The position numbers were made by a program, and so were the translations under genes. The notes below the pieces were generated by a model. It was not told the DNA's origin. It did no database searches and saw only the letters and a program-made list of their open reading frames with translations. Positions 22,430 through 32,483 of a DNA stretch of 64,000 nt are shown piece by piece (the first letter of the stretch is position 1; each line of letters opens with the position of its first letter). This DNA is from Gerris lacustris (lineage: Eukaryota; Arthropoda; Insecta; Hemiptera; Gerridae): contig OX578277.1 in the NCBI GenBank assembly GCA_951217055.1, forward strand, positions 65,628,388 through 65,692,387, given 5' to 3'.

Positions 22430-23090
22430 AGTGGTGATATATCACTAGTGCCGCCTGTGAGGCGGCCCTAGTACTAAAGTCTGTAGCGGGGTAAGGTGGC
22501 GCCCCGCACGGTCCGCTTCCGAACTAAAAGGCCGATCGCCCGGGGTTGTCGTGTCCCGGGTTTAAAATAAGAATCTAGTACGTAGCCGGTACAATGACCC
22601 GGTTGTTGCCAACTCCGCCCACCGGACTACGTCACGCAGATATCCCGCGTTTAACAACTAGTTATCCCCGGGCCCGGAGAGCCAGCCGCCGAGCTACGAC
22701 AGTCTTCGTCAGCGCCGTATCGTAGTTTTCGTACGTATCGGAGGAGTTGTGTATAATCGGGACGGCAGTACTGTGCGCGCGTGTCCCTCGAATCCGCGCT
22801 ATGCGCAGGTCGTTGAACCCGTCCCGCGCGTCCAAAAGGTGAACAAACAAAAACTCGAGCGAAATTTTTGTCCAGGCGAATAATCGCTCTCGGATTAAAA
22901 TTTAATTGAAGTTTACAAGAATCTTCGAGGTGTGCGCATGCGCGATTGCGGTGCGTGGTGTAATTTCGGGTTCGGGGAATGCGGCGGTCAACGAACTCGT
23001 CCCGTGTAACGGCAAGATGAGTATTGTGATCCCCGAATTTTCAAAAAACCAGGAAGTAACGGCCGGAACTCGACTGAAAAACACTTGACT
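22430..23090. promoter_or_regulatory. CpG-rich island, candidate promoter or first exon
   Basis: About 660 bp of clearly higher GC (roughly half) with abundant CpG, sharply bounded by AT-rich DNA. It opens with a small perfect hairpin, GCCGCC-TGTGA-GGCGGC (about 22453-22469). Frames are open for 60-80 codons on both strands (plus 22906-23088; minus about 22905-22662), as expected where stop codons are rare, so they are not evidence of translation alone. A small ATG frame (MSIVIPEFSKNQEVTAGTRL) starts at about 23017. No domain is recognised. It could be the promoter/5' exon of a host gene, a CpG-rich transposon fragment, or transferred DNA. Confidence 0.4.
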
Positions 23091-24770
23091 GACAGACTTG
23101 TAAACGAACTTTGGTGCCTTTCATCTCTCTTTAAGGAGAAACGCTTCAAATTATATATCTATATTCAAAAATACATATATGTTATTCTAGTTATCTTTTT
23201 ATTATTAAGGAATTCGTATAAGTTTATTTTTTTAATAGCTCATTTAGTATGGCAGCTCTCATTTAAAGCTTCAATTAAAGGATATCTACGTGCTTGTACG
23301 TATTCCATGTTTGGCTGTTTACAATTCATAATACGTGTTTTTATCTGCTGGTCATTTGGCTATCAAAGCAACGCATTAACATCATTTGTACCAGCATCAT
23401 GTCAATGTTTTTAAACTTATATATATTATGTCACCTCTTTATTTTATCATACCTGTTAATTGCCTGGCAGTATCATTCACTTATAGCTTGAGTGTACTCA
23501 TTTTGAATATCTCTTGTAAAATTTAAAATGAGAACACAATCCATTAGCTGTGCACCACGCCTCTTACCTTGCTTTCTACTAATACACTAACTTCGTACCA
23601 ATTATTGTTTGTTTATTAACAAAGCATGAACTGTGATAACATGCCATCATGCTTTAACTAATGCTTGGATATCTTCCATTATTTAAAATATGTAAATTTA
23701 GATTAATGAATTTATTATTATTTGAGAATGTGTTCTTTTTAAGAGAGTATAAATTGACAACATGACGTTTAGTTAAGCCTGTGATAATTATCAATTTACG
23801 TTTTTGTTTAATTCTTCTTTATCAGCAATAGTTTTGGTAGTCCCAGTATTGTTAATATACTTATTCATATCTATTTTTTTAGGAAACGAAATTTTAACTC
23901 CCAAATTAGCCTCTGATAAGCAAAATAACAATAGTACCTAAGCTGGGTTAAGAAAAATAAATTTATTTTCTTTTCGAATTTAGAACATAACTTGAAGAAG
24001 AATATGGAGAATCCATTAGATGACAATCGTTTAATTACATGCAAGATATTTTCTTTAATATTATTGTATTGAACCCAAATGTTAAAATTAACGAGTTTAT
24101 TTTTGTAGGCTGGTCTCCAGGTGGGGGGCATGTGTCATTCTTTCTATAAAGACTCATAAATTAGTACCGAAATAAAAAAATCTCCATCAACGGTTCTGAG
24201 AACAACTTATGGAATCTAAAAAATTAGGTGGGATTTAAAAATAATACAACTTCAATAATACATGTATCTTAAAAATAGAATATATTAAGTACTTTTAAAA
24301 TGATATATTGTTACCCTGATGCATTCAGAATAATAATTAAGTCTAAATAAGAATCGGATTTAATTTACTTCTGTAAAATGACATTATCAGAGACAATTTT
24401 AATTATTTAGGCTGTTTAAATGTGAGTAATTTTGTTGCACCAACATTTATGACAGTAAACATAATAATTTTATTCGGTCTAAATAAACATCGATCATGAC
24501 ATCGACGTATTTATCTTTAATTTTAAATACATTTTTAGAAAAACATTGTTACTTTTGATTGTTCCTAGCTATCCTAAAAAAAAATATTTAATTATTTTCC
24601 AGACGATGTTCACCAATTCTTAGTTTAATTTTAAAGCTTATTAATTTTCTGGTTACTTCCATTTCAACTAACTTCTAAATTATTGTTTGAAATTTATCCT
24701 TGTTCATTTGGTGGAGTTATTTTGTATTGTTACCAAGGCAATGATTGCTTGTAGCCTACTAGCTGGATTT
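23091..24770. other. AT-rich non-coding stretch
   Basis: No gene, family member or clear inverted repeat was recognised. The open frame at 23085-23414 is hydrophobic low-complexity translation of AT-rich DNA. Confidence 0.45.
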
Positions 24771-24839
24771 CCATGCTTCGCTACGGAGTGTGTTATTTTT
24801 AAATTTTATAGGTAGGTTTATAAATTATCGCCGAGAAGC

Positions 24840-24841
<2 letters not shown>

Positions 24842-24912
<71 letters not shown>
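24842..24912. repeat. (AT)n microsatellite
   Basis: About 35 uninterrupted TA units. Just upstream (about 24755-24790) is GGATTTCCATGCTTCGCTACGG, reminiscent of the 3' ends of some retroposons, so the microsatellite might be their tail. Confidence 0.9.
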
Positions 24913-24914
<2 letters not shown>

Positions 24915-25029
24915 CCGAGAATAGCAGAGACTTGTCCCCCCCCCCCTTTATTAAAGTTGGAATTATCTTCAATTTAGCTCTTAGTTTGTCAGTCAATGGA
25001 ATTTGCTTCATTGCAGTTCTGGGGATACC

Positions 25030-25560
25030 ATCATAACCAAATTTGCATATAAATAGCAGCCATCTTGTTTCAAGATCTTAAGAGTTAAAAAAAAAATTTA
25101 ACACACTCCTCGAAGCAAAGAGTAACTTATCTAAAATTGAAATATCCTTGTGAAACTGTTATATAACATCCACACTAATTTATTTAAATGACTATACTTT
25201 GTGACTTTTAATTATGTATAAAAGATTTATGATCTAATTATTAAATATACTTACAGGTATGAAGATGTCCCAAAATAGGGATGAAATATCACCTTTAAAC
25301 TAATATCTTGAATTATTTTTTACCCCAAAATTAACACTTTAAAAATAAAAAGAAAATTATACTTGTGAAACTGGTTTCGGAGATATTGCTTTGACAAATT
25401 TTGCATATAAATGGCTGCCATCTTGAATCAAATGGCCGATTCGAAAACCCTTTCACAAAAGTCGTTTATGTCATAAAAGTAAGCTAAGGTTCTAGTGCAA
25501 TTGGTTCCGTAAATATTGTCATATTGAATGTTTCATATAGATGGCGTATTTTCTATGTAT
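25030..25560. repeat. Degenerate direct repeat carrying GCCATCTTG blocks
   Basis: AATTTGCATATAAATAGCAG followed by CCATCTTG at about 25040 recurs at about 25395 (TTGCATATAAATGGCTGCCA), with a weaker third copy at about 25530 (CATATAGATGGCG). The spacing is about 350 then 135 bp. It is similar in style to the GCCATCTTGAA blocks at 59-60 kb but not the same sequence. Confidence 0.5.
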
Positions 25561-25704
25561 TGATTTAAGGTAATTCTATGATTGTAGTTGTGATCAAGAC
25601 AGTCACTATTCCACTTGTAATTTTTTGAAGGTGGTTACTCGGATTAACTGAATGATTTGATTACTGTAGTACAAAATTGTATATTATGCACATTGTATAT
25701 TATT

Positions 25705-25925
25705 AGTGGCGTAGCTAGGGCACTAGGGGCCCCCGCAAGAAATTTTTGGGGGCCTCGCAAAAGAAAAAAAGAAAATAAAGGATTTGCGTTCAGAACTAAT
25801 GCCCCCTATAGCAATGGTATAGAAGTGTGATTCCAGGGAAGTTAAATTTTATTATGCTCTAATGGAGGCCCCCATCGACATTGTTAAATTGGATTTGGGG
25901 GCCCTTTGGCACCGGGGGCCCATAG
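25705..25925 (+). mobile_element. hAT-like MITE or fragment
   Basis: TAGTGGCGTAGCTAGGGC at 25704 is a typical hAT-type terminus with the first base changed. It is followed by GGGGCCCCCG. An inverted counterpart, CACCGGGGGCCCATAG, lies at about 25909-25925. The proper right terminus and an 8-bp duplication are not seen, so the element is probably truncated. Confidence 0.5.
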
Positions 25926-26658
25926 TTTATGCAGATTAGGTTTAAGTGGTTCGGTGAACACGTTTATTTTAAATAAACTGAGACATTCACAAGACGTCAT
26001 TATCGCATGGATGGGTTGAATTATGCTTTGTTATAACGTTACCCTATAGATAGGTAAATTTAACTGTTGTGATACCTTAGTATTGGGACAAGCTTGAATA
26101 ATTTGTTTATAAATAGGTTTCCTAATAATATTAGAGTGCTAAAAATTGATGATATGTTTTGCTTCCATGATGTAGTACATATTTACCATTCTTGATGGTA
26201 ATTAACTTTGTTAACTATTATCTAGATTTATCACTACTGCAGTATCTATTACCATGGATATATTTTACCTATTAATTATAATTATTTTTGGTCTATTTAA
26301 TTTTACCAGGAAAATATAGGAAATATACAGGATAATGTATATTTCATATTAAAATATTGATTAATACTTTATCTGCAATGATTCACTGTTTTTTTTTTTT
26401 TAAGATCGCATTTAACCAAATTTATAATTGAGTAGGAGCTTCTAGCATTAGCAATTCTTCCTTACTTAGAAGGTTTATATTTTAGGTCACGGGAATTTAC
26501 TTTCTTGATCTAGAAATTTTTCCAGATCTAGGGAGTTTATACCTTCTAGATCTAGGGAGTTAGTTGATTTTCAAAAATGTTACACGACAGACCAAAAATC
26601 TCTGAACGGATTGCTGTCTTGGAATTATTGAATTTGTAGTCCTAAAATACGTTTATAT
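25926..26658. other. AT-rich non-coding stretch
   Basis: Contains three AGATCTAGGGAG-like short repeats at about 26505-26565. No gene. Confidence 0.45.
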
Positions 26659-26718
26659 ATTTCGTTCTTCAGAACGATCTCAGTGCTTCCCTTGCCTTTG
26701 GTAAGCTTGGAAGAAAAA
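26659..26718 (-). repeat. REP2 head fragment
   Basis: TTTCGTTCTTCAGAACGATC, then CTTGCCTTTGGTAAGC and TTGGAAG: only the REP2 hairpin end, in minus orientation, like the fragment at 12028. Confidence 0.75.
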
Positions 26719-27047
26719 ATAAGTTGATTCTCTAAATAAGTTACTCTAATGAGTTAACATCTGTCAAAAAAAAAAAAAAAAATGTTGTTCTCTTAGATTT
26801 ATCTATTCTCAAGTAAAAAATAAACGTATACGTTATTAAGCCAATCGTTGAGATAGGCTTATTTACATTTTTCTAGCAGAAGAATACTCATATAACAAAA
26901 CAACTTTTTCCATTTATCCTCCAGCAGAAACATGAACATTTCTTCATCTAAATTTACGACTGACCTCACTAAAAAATCACTACTACTGACTCAAACACCC
27001 ACATATTGTATTTGAAAGCATTTCTTTTATTATATGTACACTAAAGC

Positions 27048-27110
27048 CAGTGTCGTCGCCAGGGGGTGCGTCCGGCAACAGGTTCCACGCCCAAGGGGGG
27101 AGTAAATTTA
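27048..27110 (+). mobile_element. Solo hAT-like terminus
   Basis: CAGTGTCGTCGCCAGGGGGT matches the common CAGTGGCGTCGCCAGGGGG hAT end at nearly all positions. The opposite end is absent, and a REP2 copy begins within about 15 bp. Confidence 0.4.
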
Positions 27111-27122
27111 AAATTTTAATTT

Positions 27123-27440
27123 TTGCTTCCAAGCTTACCGAAGGTAATGGAAGCATTGTGATCGTTTCGAAGAACGAAAATTTTTATGTCTCCGAATTCA
27201 AATATTCCAAGACAGTAATACGATTTTGACATCAGGGAACATTTTTTATCATGTCGTCCGATTCTGCACTCATTGGTTTCTCCCCCACATGCGCACTAAG
27301 TTTTTTTATAATCACATGTATCTTTGAAAGTACTCATCCGTTTTTTAAGAATTTTGAACGGGTTTGTCGAATATAGCCCACAGATTGTCTCATATTATTT
27401 CAACCCTCTTTACTCATTGATTTTTCCTAAATTTACGCCA
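27123..27440 (+). repeat. REP2 copy
   Basis: GCTTCCAAGCTTACCGAAGG, a decayed GTTTCGAAGAAC hairpin, TATGTCTCCGA, GACATCAGGGAACATTTTT, TCCCCCACATGCGCAC, AAAGTACTCATCCG, GTCGAATATAGCCCACAGAT, TTTCAACCCTCT. The right terminus is lost. Confidence 0.8.
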
Positions 27441-28815
27441 AAATATAGAGATTTTTTACTAACCTTTTGATAAGTATCACCCAATGACCATCCTACTATA
27501 AATGTTGAGGAGAAACAATCCATTAAATTTTGAATTTCGTTGTAGAAAAGTCAACTGGGGATTCTCTTGGTTCTAAAAATCAAAGTCTCAATGACAAATA
27601 TTTCATATCACTGTAACACCTATAACTGGATAATGTCTATCTCTGGAAAGGAAAAGATCCGGATTCATGTCACGGTGGTGGTTTTTTTTTTTTTGGTTTT
27701 TTTATCGCTTTCTTAATTTAAAACCAATACAAAATTTGTAATAAAGTCATAATTATTTATTTTAGTTAGGAAGGCTTAAAATTGTCGAAAGGCTTTCACG
27801 GATATTTCGACAGGATACTTAATACATCTTATCCCATAGACATGTGTTGTGTATTAGCAAGGAACCTGATAATTTCCCCTCCACTAGTCTCCTGGCATTC
27901 GCTAAGATTTTAATCAGATAGCTAAGTATTTCATAACATACTTGAACTATTAGAGTCTAATCAAGTTTAAGAAGAAAAAAATCTGCTTCTTTGACTCATT
28001 AATATTTTGTATCAACAAAACCACTGACAGGACAAGGTTGCCGTACAAGACAAGGTGTAACATAAGATAGTAAGGTATCCTTTTAGCATTTTTTTTCTTT
28101 ATAATTTCTTATAAAGATCATTATTGTTTTTAACACTGTACTGTCACTCTAACCCATCTAAAAATGTTGCTACTTTGTATGGTTTCATTAGATTTAATAT
28201 GTTTTATAGCTTTATTTTCTATAACCATAAAGCTTGTTTTACTTTGTTAGGGGAAAAAAAGCTTCTACGGATTTTTCGTTTATGTCAACTTTCTTTAATA
28301 AGCCAATACGTAAATTTCTTAATTTTTATTCTATCAATGTAATAAAAATACTATTTTTGATCAATTATATTTAACCTTACATACATTAATATTACCACAG
28401 TAATTACGGATTGTTTAACCATTATAATTACTAACCCCTTTCTTTTTAAAATTCTAATTATACCATTGCTTAGTGAATAAAAATAAAATATGAGATAAAA
28501 ATTATTATATTATTTTACCGATATTTTTTTTTTTATCTAGATATCTATGGATAAGTGATAATAGAACTAATTTAATACAATTTAGTTATTTTTAGTGGTG
28601 TTACTAATACTCCAATTTGTTATCTCCTTTGTTTATAATTAAGCTACATAAATGTCACTATACTAAATTGTATTATTTATACAATGGGCCCTCACTCTAG
28701 TAGCTAACTACTACCGAGGGTCCACACATTTGTAGTAACTACTGTAGTAGGTATTTTTTATTTTCTATGTACATGTGGAAATAAATTGTAATTGAAATTG
28801 AATATAATAGATCCT
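27441..28815. other. AT-rich non-coding stretch
   Basis: A hairpin GGGCCCTC...GAGGGTCC (28686-28723) with a GTAG/CTAC inner stem is the only structure noted. Confidence 0.45.
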
Positions 28816-28852
28816 ATTTTGCTTTCGAGCTTTCCGATGGTAACGGGAGCAA
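28816..28852 (+). repeat. REP2 head fragment
   Basis: TTTTGCTTTCGAGCTTTCCG, then ATGGTAACGGGAGCAAA, matching the first 35-40 bases of REP2. Confidence 0.55.
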
Positions 28853-29071
28853 AAAAATCACTTATAAGTTACGTATTTATTTTTATTCTTTAAAATCTTT
28901 AGCTACGTCTTAACCCTTTTTTATACCCATCAAAGTCAATGTTCAGAGGTACTATGTCATAGAAAGAACAGATAATGCAAATGAATAAACTGAAAGAAGA
29001 AATACAAGTGTGTACTTAAATTCCCTGTTTAATAAATTCTATTATCAAAAAATATGTTGTATCTTTTAAAA

Positions 29072-29400
29072 TAGTCTGCTAATCACATAGCTTGCCCTAT
29101 CGTGTATACATTAATGATTTTATGCGCTTACAACCCTTTATTGTCTAATATGCTTCTCTATTTAAATCTGTCAAAATTGTTTTGACATTTCACATGAATA
29201 AAAGTAGCTTTTCAGCCCAATATATATAAGCAGAGACGGTTGAAATTATCTAGGGCTATTTGCAGGCTCCTTTCGCCAAACCATTCAAATTTCTTGAATC
29301 CAGATGAGTACTTTTGAAGATATAAGTGTAAATAAAGTATCTTTTTGCGCATGCGCATCCATTACTTTGCGTCCGAGCTTAGCACGCAAAAGTAATGTCA
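29072..29400 (-). repeat. REP2 copy, truncated
   Basis: The terminal repeat AATAGTCTGCTAATCACATA at the left is followed on the minus strand by the usual REP2 second half (TTTGACATTTCACATGAATA, AGATGAGTACTTTTGAAG, GCGCATGCGCA). It ends in unrelated sequence with a short hairpin (TTACTTTGCG...CGCAAAAGTAA, about 29353-29395). Confidence 0.75.
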
Positions 29401-29414
29401 GTTTATAAAAATAA

Positions 29415-29755
29415 ATAGTCTGCCGATTAGTGTTACATATAGTTAAATGATGTTATGTTTTTACCAACCGTTATTGTCTAATTATTATGATTTTCTCCTT
29501 CTTTTATTTAAAATCTGTTCATGGTACCACAAATGGGCTAATTATCAAAATTTCATGAAAATAGAAATAGTAGTTTTTAGGATATGTTGGTTCGCAAAAA
29601 TTGTACGACTGGTAGACCAACCATTAGACTCGGAACCAGAAATGGTCCCGGAAAAAAAAGAGTATTGCCTTTGATTTTTTTAAAAAAAAATGTTTGTTCT
29701 TCAGAACGATCTTATAGCAGCGTTACCTTCTGAAGCGTTAAGCTCGGTAACCTTA
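29415..29755 (-). repeat. REP2 copy, second in a direct pair
   Basis: AATAGTCTGCCGATTAGTGT marks the terminal repeat. It then jumps to CATGGTACCACAAATGGGCT, GTAGTTTTTAGGATATGTTG and the hairpin end TTGTTCTTCAGAACGATC. With the preceding copy it forms a head-to-tail pair about 345 bp apart, each with a different internal deletion. Confidence 0.75.
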
Positions 29756-29925
29756 TAGATATTTAAGACTGTTAGCTTTCAGTTAAATCTACAATAATGT
29801 TTTAGGGGGAAAACTGGCTTCTGAGTTGTCACATAGATTAGATAGAAGGATATATTTGTTAATTTCATTGGAAATATCAGCCTATCGATTCTTTTCATAA
29901 CCAGGATATTTTTTATCTTCGCAAG

Positions 29926-30030
<105 letters not shown>

Positions 30031-30199
30031 TTTTATGATAATGTTTTGTTGTTATACTTAATGACTATTTAACATAATAGGTTATACTGTTAATTTCATA
30101 TAAATTAGCTCCCTGTTAATTATTATCTAAAAATATATATATATATTTTTACACTTACACACACATATATTATATGTGTTGTAAGCTCAGAAAGTATGT

Positions 30200-30440
30200 T
30201 GCTTCCAAGCTTACCGAAGATAATGGAAGCTATGTGCGATCGTTCTGAAGAATAAAATATTTTATGTCTCCGATTTCAAAAATTCCAAGACAGAAATCCG
30301 TTTCACATCTGGGAACATTTTTGGTCCCGTATCTGTCTGTCGGTCGGTTTAAATGTCGTTCAATGTTTGCGAACTATTATATTTTAAAAACAACTCACCC
30401 GATTTGAATATTTGGATGATAGGTCATAATTAGCCTTCAA
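30200..30440 (+). repeat. REP2 copy, 5' half
   Basis: GCTTCCAAGCTTACCGAAGA, then TGCGATCGTTCTGAAGAA (hairpin), TATGTCTCCGATTTCAAAAA, TTCCAAGACAGAAATCCG, GGGAACATTTTTGGTC, TCTGTCTGTCGG, and TTTGGATGATAGGTCATAAT. It stops at about 30440 in unrelated sequence. Confidence 0.85.
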
Positions 30441-31148
30441 GATGTGCTTCAAGGTTTACTATAGTAAGAAGCGTGGCATTGGCAAATTTTTAGGTTAAAA
30501 GTCCAAAAATGATGTTTTTGCGAATATCTCGATAACGAAGATGTTTGTTCACACGTCTTTCTTTACTGTTCAGCATCAAATTTCGTTCAGGGACACCTTT
30601 TTTGCATTTGTTCAAGAATTTGTTGAGATCCTGTCCTAATTTCACGCCTGAAATTAGGACATAAACATTTAAGGACGTAACATTTAATCCACCATAATGC
30701 GAAACCTTGTCGGTTGATCTTAAACTTAAATTATACCATTCGAAAGCTTAGAAGAAGCAGATTTTTTTCTTGGGTTCACCACACTTCCAACATCCATCAA
30801 TTAAGAGTTAAAAGCTCTGGAATTTCGTAGACAAATTTTAAAAAATTAAACGTTTTAAATGTAAAGGATTTAAAAAAAATGCTTAGCAGTTGCTAATTTG
30901 AAAATCAAGGAGTGATTCTGAAAGGGATTTTGATGCTCATTAAAAATGTATCTTAGCTCAATTTCTCTATATCATTTAGTTTTTGAGATATTAGGGATTT
31001 TATCGTGAAACATTCTGAATAAAGAAATAAATTGATATCTCGAGAACTATTTAGAAATGGGAATATGCTTACTCGATATTTTTTGTTACATTTGGCCCAT
31101 AGAATCCACCTGGTTTGTTATGACATTTAATCGTGGGTGACCTTGTAC

Positions 31149-31190
<42 letters not shown>

Positions 31191-31427
31191 ATTGCTCTTT
31201 TAACGCATCTTTAGGTTTTAGGTTATTGCAGAACGGGATGTCGGTCACTAAGGGTTTAAAATAGTATTAATAGAACTAGTATGTATACCGATGTTTTGGC
31301 ATAGGTATGACGCGAGTTACGAGTAAGCTAATTCTTTGACCTTCTAATATAATTATTTTAATCAATTCAGTGTTTCTATTATTAATATAACTATTGTTTA
31401 TCTTTATAAATTTTGGTTAGCTTCTAG
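30441..31427. other. Non-coding stretch with hairpin and microsatellite
   Basis: A perfect hairpin, GTCCTAATTTCA-CGCC-TGAAATTAGGAC, lies at 30633-30660, and compound (AT)n(GT)n at about 31148-31190. The DNA between has the tone of decayed repeats (TATCTCGATAACGAAG, TATCTCGAGAACTATT) but matches neither REP1 nor REP2 clearly. Confidence 0.6.
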
Positions 31428-31608
31428 TGTTGGAAGCATCTTTGTGGATGTTGTTATCGTGACGTTCACTCATTGAGATTTTGTATTGTTTTTTGTAGTG
31501 CAAATGAAACTTCGGACTTTAAATCTTTGGTATACTTTTTACCTCAAGGTGTAACATGTTCCACTGAGGCAACATATTCATGTTTTATGTTGCCTGTCAA
31601 AAATTAAA
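31428..31608 (+). pseudogene. Exon-like open segment, similar to one at 20.0 kb
   Basis: Open for 60 codons after an in-frame TAG and includes VFCSANETSDFKSLVYFLPQ followed by GVTCSTEATYSC. TTTTTTGTAG just upstream of TGCAAATG is a good splice acceptor, and CTCAAGGTGTAA can serve as a donor, giving a possible 50-bp exon. The related segment at 20011-20133 shares the ET-x-DF pattern. A hairpin, AGGCAACAT...ATGTTGCCT, lies at 31567-31593. The function is unknown. Confidence 0.25.
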
Positions 31609-31873
31609 AAGTTCATTAAAGCCGTGAATACTGTTTTTTCATCTAGTTTATTATAGAATATTTAAAAAAGAAGAAAATCTTTCCATTATTTGTTTCAAAG
31701 CGATATTGATTACTCGCAATAAATTATATCAGTTCTGTAGTTCATTAAATTTTATTTTCTATGAATAGAATTTAATTACAAGAAAATTATAGAAGAAATA
31801 CAAAAGATTATTAGAATTGAAATTCCTATTATAAAATTCATTATAAACATAAAGGATAATAGCCCAACTTAAA

Positions 31874-32010
31874 TAGTACATTACGCGTCGAGTGCGGAAA
31901 GTAGCATTTTGCATGCGAGTGTGGAGTTTGCACCCGAGCGACAGCGAGGGTGGTAAAACCACACGAGCAATGCAAAATGCCGTTTTCGCACGAGTTGCGT
32001 ACCGTACTTT
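31874..32010. mobile_element. Small hairpin element (foldback MITE)
   Basis: The arms TACGCGTCGAGTGCGGAAAG...AGCATTTTGCAT and its near reverse complement (31970-32001) enclose further nested complements (GTGTGG/CCACAC and CACCC/GGGTG). About 137 bp folds into one long hairpin. It is much more GC- and CpG-rich than its surroundings. It adjoins the 14-bp inverted repeat at 32008-32021, so it may be one end of that structure. Confidence 0.65.
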
Positions 32011-32020
32011 ATCTACGATT

Positions 32021-32190
32021 GTTAGATTTAAATAATAAATACAGAAACAAATAAACTTGCTGTATGTAAGTTCGTATCTCTCTCTTGATAAAGATGGCAT
32101 TAATTCATTAGTTGTATTTTTTGCCGAATTAATTATTTCTGGAGGATTATTATTCTCCACATTTTCGTCAAAGTCACTTGATTCACTCAT
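32021..32190 (-). pseudogene. N-terminus of a recombinase-like (Crypton-like) protein
   Basis: From an ATG at 32190 the minus strand encodes an acidic start (MSESSDFDENVENNNPPEII) and then ELMPSLSRERYELTYSKFI. The pattern P-S-x-SRERYE-x-TY-x-KF resembles the N-terminal SAM-like/core-binding region that opens Crypton-type and related eukaryotic tyrosine recombinases; this is recognition by pattern, not by search. After about 48 codons the composition becomes AT-rich and low-complexity, and the frame then runs into the 31874-32010 hairpin, so the functional frame (or exon) ends near 32060-32020. No catalytic R-H-R-Y region is present in the window. Confidence 0.4.
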
Positions 32191-32293
32191 TGTTTTTCAC
32201 TAAAAACTCGATATAAACAGTTACTTTAATAAAAAAACACCAAATTAGTTTTGTTAAATGTAAACAAACTCACTAATCGTGCGTAAAGCTGAA

Positions 32294-32372
32294 GAATTCC
32301 TCTTCTTTACCGCACTAGTGCGGTAAAGAATTATCTTCAAACACCGCACTAGTGCGGTAAAGAAGAGGAATT
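32294..32372. promoter_or_regulatory. Double palindrome within an inverted repeat
   Basis: The 16-base palindrome ACCGCACTAGTGCGGT occurs twice (32309-32324 and 32343-32358). The pair is wrapped by GAATTCCTCTTCTTT on the left and AAGAAGAGGAATT on the right, also complementary. The structure lies about 105 bp upstream of the minus-strand ATG at 32190, where operator or recombinase-binding sites could sit. Confidence 0.7.
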
Positions 32373-32483
32373 ATTCAGAACTATGAGACGCGCATGCGCA
32401 ATGAATACAAGTACGTAAATAATCACTTTCTACGCATCTAAACAAAGATATAATGTTTATATTTCGTATCAATCGTAGATAAA

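Larger units (their letters stand above)
32008..32483. mobile_element. Segment bounded by a 14-bp inverted repeat
   Basis: TTTATCTACGATTG at 32008-32021 and its exact reverse complement at 32470-32483 bracket a start-codon-containing frame on the minus strand and a double palindrome. The layout (hairpin, frame, palindromic upstream region, inverted repeat) looks like the 5' part of a transposon, or an internally deleted derivative. Confidence 0.45.

Noticed and set aside
22902..23088. Complementary 60-codon frames in the CpG-rich island
   Set aside because: Stop codons are rare in this GC-rich DNA on both strands, and neither frame begins with ATG. The DNA feature is retained but the frames are not called as genes.
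23085..23414. 109-codon frame rich in F, I, L and Y
   Set aside because: Hydrophobic low-complexity composition is what AT-rich DNA yields by chance. There is no domain, no repeat partner and no splice or promoter context.
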